A stretch of DNA of 25,621 nt, taken from NCBI GenBank assembly GCA_003254885.1, contig QANT01003073.1, positions 1-25,621 of the forward strand, given 5' to 3'. The DNA comes from Purshia tridentata. Lineage: Eukaryota > Streptophyta > Magnoliopsida > Rosales > Rosaceae. The notes beneath the pieces were generated by a model. The model had not been told where the DNA came from and did not search any database. It saw only the letters and a list, made by a program, of their open reading frames with translations. The translations under genes were made by a program, and so were the position numbers. Shown here piece by piece: positions 9,638-19,700 of the stretch (the first letter of the stretch is position 1; the number at the start of each line of letters is the position of its first letter).

Positions 9638-12600
9638 TTACAGGCCTAATTGTTGACTCCCTGAGTCATTGGAGTAGGCTTCTCTCTGTGGAGCCTTCCT
9701 CTTGCGATAAACATCACTTGGCAGCCTGGAAATAGGACAAAGTAAGTCTTAAACAAACTGAATAAGAGAACAATGTTAAATTTCACTTGAGAAACTAATC
9801 ATTTGAAAAAGAAAAAGAGAACCCAGCAAAAATTAAAGTTCTCTTAACATGGCTGGGGTATATTTTGGGTAGGCCCTTCCTAACAACAATCCATCGCCTA
9901 GTAATTTGGGCCCTTTTTGTTTAGATTGCATACTTGTGTGTTGACATGGTAAAGATCACTAAAAATTTTGGGGTCACTGTTATAAGATTTATTCAGTGTT
10001 TTTTTGTGTCTTTCTTAAACTTGGTTAATTTTCTTTGGATTGGAATCAAATAAATATTGTTGATTTAGTGATTACTTCTGCACATGTATTTGGTGTTTAA
10101 AATTTTGTTTGCAATTCTAATTTAGTCAGTGGCATATGAAATACATAGGTGCACAAAAACAATAAGCCACAAAAAAATTTCATTTTATTTAAAGGTGAAA
10201 TTGGTTTTTAAGGAAAAACAGTACCCTAAATGCAAGGTAGTGTCAGAATCTCCATTCTCAAGCGCTAAATTGCAGACCAAGTCGGGACTTGTGACACCAT
10301 GGTTTACAAGGGATTTCCTTTTTTCTACAGGATAATATTCAAGATATGGTGGGACTGCACGATCAGTATGTGGAAATAAACACCGAAGCTCCTCAACCTA
10401 CAATATAAGAGCAGGCCAAAATTAATATGTACTCCAGGGCAAGTTAATGTCAGAAACTCAAATTTGCATTAGCAGGAAGAATGTTATTTGCCTGTCTACG
10501 CAAGGTTTCATTCTCGAGTATAGCACGCTGTTCCTGGAGAAAACAAATAGATGAACAAATTAACTTGAGGTAAAAATTTCACTTTTTATGATAATAAATG
10601 CATCAACTATTCCGTTACAATTCATACCAGTAAAGTGCAAGGCCATAATGCAACTTTCATCATATAGCCAAACTTTTAAAACCGCAAAAGAATGAAAAAT
10701 TTTCATTATAGATTAATCACTTCTTTCTTTTCTTGTCACTTTAAAAATATATATATATATGAATGTTAAGAGATTTTTCTGTATCATTTCCCTATCCCTT
10801 TTCTTCTTTTATCTTTTTCGCTTTGAACCAATGTTCATATCCTTACTTCAAAGAAAAAGTAACTTTAAGCATTTAAAACAAAATAGTATCTTTAGTAGAC
10901 TTAAAACTAAAATTTCATCTCTCAAGTGTTTGCAGACATGAATATTATTCCTTTATTTCTTGAAGAACTGATACTTTAACATTAAAGTACTGCTCAGTGC
11001 AACAACTTTAAGTTTAAATGAGACTAGAAAATCTGGAGAGGCTTCTATGTACCTGTACTCTTGATTGCTCAAGTTGCTCCATCAGTAATTGCTCCTGAAA
11101 TGGTAGAACATCAGTTAAGCCCTTTCAGATGGCAGAAATGACTAGACGTTAAAATCTGAAATCTGACATCCCAACTGAATAACTCAAAGAAGAATAATAT
11201 AATTTGTACAACCTTCCTCTCCTTCACTGTCAATAATCCTTCACTTAATTGCTGTTCTAGTTTCTGCAGTTCTTTCAAGCTCAAACCAGTCAAGTCCTTA
11301 CCCAATAGCCTTCTACGCAACCAGAACAAAATATTATTACAAGTAAGAGATTTCACAGTATTCCAAAAATATAACAATATTAGATATAAGAATTGACTAA
11401 ATACGTACAATTGTTTCTTTTGTAGCTTTGCAATTTCATCCTTGAGAACATCCACCTCCTTGGATTCTTTCTTCTGAAGAGAAAGGTAAAGTTAGAAGTG
11501 CCAATACAATAGCACGCTGTATCTACAAAAATATGGATGTGAGGAAAACAAGCACATAAAGTCTTTGCAATTTGAACTGTCCTAGGGACTGCACAGACTT
11601 AATTCTCAGCAGAAATCAGTGTAGACCAGAACTTTCAAATGAACATCGTGTGTCAAAATCTTTTCGAGTACAGTGCATTGGCTTCAAAAATACTGCAAAA
11701 ACATGGTACAATTGACTAGGACCTTCTGTGTTGTTATAAAATTACAGCAACTATGTTGCTTCACTCTATATGTGTCACTCTTTTTTAAAACTAATGTGAT
11801 TGGTATCACTATTTCTGATACCTACTACAAAACTAAAAGTCGTTACAAGCAGCAAAACAAATCTTAAAACCTTTAGTAGTATTAAATCCTCCAACTTAAA
11901 GTTCATTCTAAGAAGACTCCAATACAGAAGTTATTTGCATTATCAACTCTATCCAGGGAGGTCAGAAAAATTTCTGGGAAGTTCTTGCTATTCCTTTATT
12001 CCCAAGGGAGGATAGTAATTTACCTAGGACAAAAGAATAGTTTTTTAATTTATGAAAATTTGCCCAACATCTATTTCGCTTTGTCAAAGTTCCATACAAA
12101 TATGATCAATATGCAACATGAGGGAGAACATTTTACCACAAGAAGAACTAAAATATGACAACAAACTAACAAACTTGTCCATCTTTAAATTTGTGTTCTA
12201 CAACATAAAGATCAACAAGTGTCAAGTGTATAAACTTGTCTGGAAGAGTACCTCTGCCTTGCATTCTGCTGCAGGAGCAGCCTCTGAAGAATCTAAACAC
12301 TTGTTGTATCTTGCGAGAGTTTGCTTCATACTATTGAAAGTAAGAACAAATAAACATTAGCAGTTATCTTTTTTAAAAAACAGGACAAAGTTAATTTCAA
12401 CTTGCTTTATCACTTGATATGCATCAAGTTATTTACACTGAACTGGTAATAGACCACTGAGTTAATGTTTCTTCTCAAGTTAACACAAAATGCTTTAACT
12501 CATAATTTCCACAAGAATATATATAATATAATAGAAAGACAACAATGGTACTAACTAATTAAATTGTAAACGTTAGTTCATTTTTTCATTCACATTTGGA

Positions 12601-14249
12601 GAAAAGGGTATGGATGTCAGCTTCCTGCCATAGAAGCATCCCAGATGAATTGGCCTGATGGAGGAAGCATCTTCAAATAAAGAGTGTAGAGGAGAATGAA
12701 GGCTTACAAGAGTGGAGATATAAAATTTCAAAAAGCAATTATGGATGAGGAAATGTTAACTTCCATTTAAGTGGTAGTGGATCTTCTACAGTAATTGGGT
12801 ACACACATGTAAGGACTGTCAAACAGAGATAAGAGACTTGCTTCCACGAGGTTAATATATAATAGGCCGTTAGTGAAAACATCAAAATTCAGACAAGGGA
12901 TATCTTTTTGGCTAGTTTCAACATTTGGGGGAGGGGAGATTGAACTTGGAATTCTAGATAAAATGTGGCCACTGGATATAAGAATTCAAGACATAATAAA
13001 GAACCTCCCACGGTCATGAACAGAATTTCATCAGGTACATCCACCAGGCCAAGACTTAAAGAGTCATATTAATATCCAAATAATAGTACACAGCAGCTTG
13101 CCTTGGACAAGAAAAAAGAGCATCTGGGTATCAAATCCCTAAAATCAACCACTGTCCAACTTCATAATAGGCACAATCAAGCAGGGGACTTATCAAGGAG
13201 TGAAAGTTCCTTCAAAATGTAGAAGAGTTGCTTATATAATAAAATAATAAAACAATCTGCTATAGGTTTGAATACTAGAGTGACCAGTGTTAAGGAAGCT
13301 GAAATTGGCCTTCTTATGGGTCAAACCAACTGGTCCCCAATTAAGCATCACCAGCAGCTTATCAAGGTCCATTTCAGAGTCAATTAAGCATCAGAATTAA
13401 TCAATGTCCAATAAGAAAAAGTAGCCATCAATCAAATTAACAACATAAGTTGAACAGAATTCACTTAAATAGTACTTCCAAACATGTTTTATTCTTCAGG
13501 ACTTGGAGAACTTAATAATCAGGAAATGTTACCCAAAAAAAAACCTCTTATATTGCACATTAAGTTCAAAGTTGCTCATAAGAGACCACATTCATAGAAG
13601 AAATGACCCCAACTCAACAATCATATATATTATTAAAAAAAATATTAGGCAACAATGTGGAGAATAATTTTTTAGAAGAAATGCGAAGTCCATAACTGAA
13701 AAGATCATCGAAGACATTCACTCACAAACCCAAATAAGAAAAGGGGAAAAGGGAAACAGGAGCATCTCCACTGGCCCATATAATAAACTAAACAATAAAA
13801 GATGAAAAAAAAATGCAATAAATTAATAATATAGACATTAAAAAATTTCAAAGCGAAAAAAAAGAGGGGAAAAACCAAAAACCCCAGATAAATTCATAAA
13901 AGGTATGTAGTTTGAGAAAATAGGTGGACCAACTATAAACGTAAACTCCATAAAAATATAGCAACCCATCAAACAAACATGATCAGAAAGACATGCAAGG
14001 ACCTCAAAAATTCAGAAAAAAATTAAGACCGTGTCCCTAAAAAAAGTAGAAAAATCGAGATACATACCCAGAACTAGAAAACTCAAAAAGCTTTCCAGTA
14101 TTAGAGAAGATAATAACAGCAACCTCAGAATCACAAAGAATAGCCAATTCTTGAGCCTTTTTGAGCAACCCAGCACGTCTCTTTGAGAATGTGACTTGTC
14201 TGCTATTAGCATTCTCAATCCTCTTGATCTCAATCTTCCCCCTACCCAT
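9638..14249 (-). CDS. AGL15: AGL15-like MIKC MADS-box transcription factor, eight exons
   Basis: Exons, in order of transcription: 14249-14068, 12330-12252, 11473-11409, 11312-11213, 11094-11053, 10533-10492, 10397-10225 and 9725-9638. They give 256 residues, and exon sizes 182/79/65/100/42/42/173/88 match the classic MIKC plan. Residues 1-60 are the MADS domain ([20 protein letters not shown], then [20 protein letters not shown]), which fits AGL15 better than AGL18 or SOC1. [10 protein letters not shown] opens the I region, and a K-box covers about 86-170 ([38 protein letters not shown]). The C-terminus carries LHLGL at 225-229, an EAR-type motif that in AGL15 recruits TOPLESS-family co-repressors, and ends [11 protein letters not shown]. 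Established role: a nuclear CArG-box binder promoting embryonic programmes and delaying flowering and organ abscission. Intron 6 uses a GC donor (10491-10490); the other introns are GT-AG. Intron 1 is 1.7 kb, usual for regulatory introns of MADS genes. Confidence 0.95.
12331..14067 (-). other. Large first intron of the AGL15-like gene
   Basis: This 1.74-kb intron separates the MADS exon from the I-domain exon. It is AT-rich and has no coding segment on either strand. Near 12925-12950 a GGGGGAGGGGAGATTGAACTTGG-type stretch resembles the short repeat-like tract at 8645. In MIKC genes the first intron often carries regulatory elements, but I could not identify a specific site here. Confidence 0.6.
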
Positions 14250-14374
14250 TTCCTCTCTCTCACAATCCCTCAAGCCCCAAATACCCAAATACTCAAAAAC
14301 CCACAAAGGGAACCAACCACCAAGCACACCAAAAAAACTTAGATTTCCCTATTCAAAATATTATCTTTCAAGGT

Positions 14375-14395
14375 TCTCTCTCTCTCTCTCTCTCT
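14375..14395. repeat. (TC)n microsatellite in the AGL15-like 5' leader
   Basis: About ten TC units lie 126 bp upstream of the MADS start codon, reading as GA repeats on the coding strand. Such GA/CT tracts are common in plant 5' leaders and can bind BPC/GAGA-type factors. No function is shown here. Confidence 0.85.
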
Positions 14396-14642
14396 AAAAG
14401 AGAGTGCTGTTTCCCTCTCTAGCCGTTCTGAGGGTTCTCTCAGGAAAAAGAGGTGGGTTGCCAAATTTAGATTGGGGGAGAAGATAGAGGGGCGTGTGTG
14501 AGAGAGAAAAGAGAAGCGTTTTTACCCCAAATGGCGAAAGCTTGGAAACGGCAAGTTTGCATGGCTCTGTTTACTATTTAGAGTTGGTGCATGACTCTTT
14601 TTTGCTACATTTGGAGTGTTCTGCTGTTAATGGGGTTTCCCT

Positions 14643-14970
14643 GTGGGACCCACTTTTTACTTCTCTTTTTTAATTATGTATGCACGAGTCTCTTTAGTCA
14701 GGCTAACTTGCGGGTCCCACTTGAGCGTTTCAAATTCCCTTTTCTCTCTCTTTTTTAAATAAATTAATTATAATTTTCTCGATATATGGTTGTTTAATTA
14801 TTATTCACTGCCAAATTTAGAGAGGGACAGCAGAGGCTATTTTGTGCGTTTTTTCTGTTTAGGGAGGGAAAGTGCATGCATTTCCTCCTTCTTATCCTAT
14901 TTGCCACATTTAGTAGGGAAAGTCCATTGGGGCATTGGAGTAGGGTGTGTTGTGGTGGTGGGGCCCACTT
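14643..14970 (-). promoter_or_regulatory. Three GTGGGNCCCACTT-type palindromes in the AGL15-like promoter
   Basis: Three 13-bp sites share one pattern: GTGGGACCCACTT at 14643-14655, GCGGGTCCCACTT at 14710-14722 and GTGGGGCCCACTT at 14958-14970. They lie about 0.4-0.7 kb upstream of the MADS start codon. Each contains GGNCCCAC, the known binding core of class I TCP factors, and two also contain the reverse core GTGGGNCC. The spacing and repeated flanking TT suggest selection or local duplication. I infer TCP-dependent control of this gene. Confidence 0.5.
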
Positions 14971-16705
14971 TGGCATCTAAGTCTCTTTTTTCTTTTTCTT
15001 TTTTTGCCAAATTGACCAGAAATTCTCTTGCTTCTTCAATTTGCCACATTTAGTAGTTTTTGGTTACATTTTAAGTGTTACATTTGGTAAAACCCCTGCC
15101 ATTTTGTAAAGAGGAGGCACTGCCTAATTTGTAAAACTGCATTTTGCTGTTTTTGGAAGGAATATCAGGAAGTGTTTTTTTTTTTTAATTTTTTTTTTTA
15201 ATTTTACAATGGCGGGGCCAGACTCACTTTGACTCTTCCTTGCTTAAATGATTTAATTGGGAGGGGTCTCAATCTCATTACTCATTTGGGTTGCAAAAGA
15301 TTTTTTCCCCACAATTCAGTGATTTTTTAGCTACTTATAGAAAACTATTTTAATTTTTTTGTGGCAAAATTAATATTGTGTATGCATATATATGTATCTA
15401 TGTATGTGAATTTGTTTGACCCGAAAGAAAACTTGCTTCTTTTGGAAAAAAAAGTTATGACACATACAATTATGTGTAAATTTGTTCGAGGAAGAGTGCA
15501 TTTATCTATTTCTTCCTTAGGGATTAAGGTGAAATTTAGTCTTCAAATATTGAAGTCTTGATTCGTTTCGAAATAAGTTAAGCTTGCACACATGGATTAT
15601 TTTTATTATAGTTAGGTGTCAAGCTTTGGTGAGCCTTAAATCATCCTTATTTAGCTTAATTAAGTAGAACTCGACCAATTATTGAACTCCAATTAATTTA
15701 CACTTATTTCTTATTGTAGACATTCGCACATAGGAGTACTATTACAATTAATGACAAACCACTTGGTTTCTCCTTCGCTGTCGAGAAATATATTGTGTTA
15801 GAGATAAACCATAAGTTGGTAGTTAAAAAAGAAATTTATTTGGAAAAAGCTCTGATTTTTGTATTACGAACATAATAGTCAAATAGTAGGCTAACCGTAA
15901 GGAGACTTTGCCCGACTTTCAACCTCCCTAGTAAGTGATTTTTCTGTATTGTATATAATAGAGGATGGTATAATTAGAAATATGAACCATGTTCGTATTA
16001 TTGCACAAACCAAACATGGAATGGAAATAAAAATATATTTCTTAATTTGAATTTCCAACATTACTTAACACATAAACGAGAATCTTACATTACCTTCCCT
16101 TGAAAAATACATAGGCATCGATTTTCTTAAAAATCAAATTTGTGAAAAACGACCCTTGGCCCTTGGCTTTTAAACATCTTGACTGATATGTACAACCCAA
16201 GTCCACAACCAAAAGAATATTTCATGAAAAAATTTGTCTTTAAAATAGTAGCTTTAAGAGGTGAAAACTCAAGAGGCCAAAAAAAAGAAAAAAAAGAGAG
16301 GTGAAAACTCGTACAAACAGGAATATTGATATAATAGTGCATGCACTCAAGAAACAATCACCAAAATTCCTCATCACTGACGAGAAAAGTTTATCCAGCA
16401 TGGCAAACAACAATCATCATGTACTCATAGGAGTTCGGCAATAATGTACCACAAAATGAACTAGTATCACAGTTTCTTTTTCCTGGTAGCAACGCACTGA
16501 TACAATAAAAGAAATGAAAAGATGGACTAATGTACCTTTGGTTTCTCTGGAGGATTTTATTTTTTGTTTTGTTATTTGATCTAAATTTTCATGCCTAAAA
16601 GCTAGTGGATTCACTAAAACAGAATCCTTTATCTGCTACAAGTAACAACAATGATCATATAAACGACTATGATGCATGCTGAAGCTAGTATACATGGCAT
16701 GAGCT

Positions 16706-16765
16706 ACCTTCATCAGTGCTTCACTGCAATTAATGACCTTCATCAGCGCTTCACTGCAAGTAATT
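16706..16765. repeat. 30-bp tandem duplication beside the methyltransferase stop
   Basis: The unit starting ACCTTCATCAG(T/C)GCTTCACTG occurs at 16706-16735 and 16736-16765 with only a few mismatches. It abuts the TAG stop at 16769-16767 and so falls in the 3' untranslated region of the minus-strand gene. Confidence 0.85.
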
Positions 16766-16766
16766 A

Positions 16767-19700
16767 CTATGAAACATCAACTGTCAATCCATAAGATGGT
16801 GCATTACTTGGTTCCGTATCATCCTTCTTTTTACACACATATATAAAGTGAGAATCTGGATCTTCCAAAACAAACTCAGGTGGGAGTAAGCCCTTCTCGG
16901 TGATAGGAATAGGTTCCAAATATGACTTTATCGTCGAGCTACTACCTTCAGGCCTTTGGAATCCTGGTCTGGCTGCAAAAAGATGGTCAAAAGGATAGAA
17001 AAACTAGATAAGGCACCTCCATTTTCAACTGTAACCACAATTGATGAACTAACAGAAAAGAAAATGTCTACAGAACAGGACCAAGCAAATCCATAGTATC
17101 ACTATCTCCATTGACTATCCAAGATAAATACCTGGAGAGGGTGGAAAAATAAATGTAATCTACAAAAGACCAAAAATCCTCAACTTCAAAGGATTCTTGT
17201 GTTAGTCCACATAATATGCAAGAATTATATGATGCATTGACTAACAAATAAACCAGAAAAAAAAAATTATTGTTGGGTCATGGACATATCATCTAAAGTC
17301 TTAAAATTCCCTGACAAAAATTTTAGAACTTTTCATTGGGCTTTCATTAGTTTCTTTCAAATAAGTTTTCCCTAAGGTCTCCTGTACTTTAGCCATATCC
17401 TACTCACTCTCACACTTATGAAGATAATTAGAAAATTTCTCCACTCACACTATGTTTGCAATAGGAATCAAATAAGACATTATAATTCGAAAGATGCGTA
17501 ATAATTGAAAGATTCCAATTGAAGTTAAAGGTAGGTATGAATTAGATTTTGTCAACCCCTAAGGGAGGCTAATAACATAAAAGCCAATTTCTCTCAGTTT
17601 GCTAAATTATAGATGTGCCAATATTGGTAAACAACATAGCGGTCGGCTGTTAAATAACTGGTCGTAGGTTTGAATCCTACTTGGGGAGATTTGATTCATT
17701 CCGAATTAAAAAATTCGAAATGAAAGGGTTCACTTTGACCGTTAAGAATAGGTAACCCGTTCCATATGTCTTTGTTTCTATCGCATTCTATCTCATCATA
17801 TCACATTCTATTCTACAATATTTGAGATTGAGAATCACCGTCAATATTAATGCAAGCTTTCCCATATTACCAAATGAAGTGTAATGAAAAGAAAAAAAAT
17901 ACATCATTATATAGATGGGTTTTTCACATAGAAAATACAGAATTTCTTTTGAAAAAACATATTAATTACAAATTGACATACAATATACACTCAAAGAAAC
18001 AAGCAACACTTGTGCACATACTTGTTAGAACCAATCATCCGTCATGAGGATGATAGTTCAACGAACATCTATAAGTGGAATAAACAGATATTAGGTAGGG
18101 GTAGAACTATATGATTAAGTGCTTAAATGTTATTATTCTCAGCTACCTACATAATTCTTCTAACAGCAACAGGATTGTTATACGCTAGGTAAGCCTACTA
18201 TATGTTGCATTATTTTTTTTTTTAAGTGTATGCATCTGCGTGTATCAACCCTCACCCCCACTCCCAGAAAGAAAATGAACATAGGTCAAACTGAATAAAG
18301 CAACACAATTAAACTTGAATATTAACTATCATACAAGCACAAGAGTTAAAATGAGCATTACCTCTACATGTGAGTAAAACCAAAAGTTGAAATTGGAATT
18401 ATTACATTTACTAACATCAATGTCAAACCCAGTTAACTGAACTTACTGAACTCTACACAAACTTAACTTCATCCAGACACAATCAAAATATCAACATTTA
18501 GCATCAAAGAAACACGAGAAATGCAATATAACTATATTCACTGACATTATTAAAATAAAAATAAAAACTAAATATCAATGTGGAAGCAAAACCACTAATA
18601 GAAAACTAATTGAATGGAGATAAACTAAAGTTATTTGAAAAGCTATTAAAAAATGGAACTAAAATGAAAGGAAAAAGAACTTACGTATGATATACAAAAA
18701 AAAATTCCAATTGTACACTGGCCTGATCAAATGAGGCATCCTTACTGTAGGATCACCATAGGTTATCTGCTATAGGGCAGTTTAAGAACAGATCATGTAT
18801 TTTGAATTTTCATTATAAAAAAAAAGAACAACGCAAAACATAAAGTCTCATTTAAAGGTGTACAGTTACCAACATATAGATCCCTCCAGGTTTAAGAAGC
18901 CTACAAGTGGAATAACAACCATGGTTAGTGAAGTAATATAATAACAAATGATAAAATGAAAGGAAAAAGAAAAACAGAAAAACTGCAAACTGAACCCCAT
19001 AATATAACAAATTGCAACTAAATAATTGAGTCTTATGTCTACAACCTACTCACTTCCCCTAGCATTTGAGCAGCACTAATTGGAGCATCATTCCCACACT
19101 AGAAAATAAGCACAAATGAGAGAATTAGAGTGTGCCCAGTAACGCCCAGGCGCAGTCATAAGAATATCTCAACATGCATCATACCATCAATGAATCAAGA
19201 GTTCCTATATCGAGGTTTGACAGACCACGGATGCAAAAAGTGGCGACCGCAACAAAGTATTATCAAGACATAAAACACAAAATTAGTATACAATATTGAG
19301 TATTCTAAAATGAGTATAACAAAATAATAGATTCAGACCTTTATCAATGACACCGTCAAATGATTCATCTGGAAAAAAGCTCATATCCCTAACATCCATT
19401 TGCATGTCTATTTAAGATTCATAAAGGAAGCATGCCAAGGTCTTCAACAGTTACCATAGAAAATACACTATAAAATTGTACTACAGAGTTAACGAAGTAA
19501 ATTTTCAATAGGATACATTTCAGCTGAGGGATATGCTCATATTTTCTTTTCATCATGTCAATAGCCACTGATGAAATGTCAATGTTCATTATGTCTTCAT
19601 ATCCATCCTTGACCATGTCCTCAGACATAACTACAAGAGAAAACATTTTTCCATGAGAATCTTAGTCAACAAGCAGATAGAAAATATCTTTATCCCAAAA

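Larger units (their letters stand above)
14250..16766. other. Intergenic region: AGL15-like promoter and methyltransferase 3' side
   Basis: The region near 14250-15100 is the presumed leader and promoter of the minus-strand MADS gene. Besides the TC tract and TCP-like sites, it repeats TTTGCCACATTTAGTAG (14900 and 15040) and CCAAATTTAG (14461, 14811), which are weak CArG-like sequences. T-rich runs occur at 15172-15204. From 15300 to 16700 I see only AT-rich non-coding DNA, including a short duplicated AGAGGTGAAAACTC (about 16257 and 16300). The open frames here lack ATG starts or coding bias. Confidence 0.5.
16973..18684 (-). other. Intron 7 of the methyltransferase gene
   Basis: This 1.7-kb intron is AT-rich and lies between the exon ending ...NFFLYII and the final exon. 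Apart from the plastid-derived insertion at 17638-17846 I see no coding sequence or transposon ends. The open frame at 17850-18047 has no coding bias and no matching splice context. Confidence 0.55.

Noticed and set aside
14790..15053. 87-codon frame upstream of the MADS gene
   Set aside because: It does not begin with ATG, is rich in S/F from pyrimidine runs, and covers the promoter palindromes.
17638..17688. Functional tRNA gene
   Set aside because: The acceptor 5' strand and most of the D-arm are missing and the anticodon stem is mispaired. It matches a plastid gene relic.
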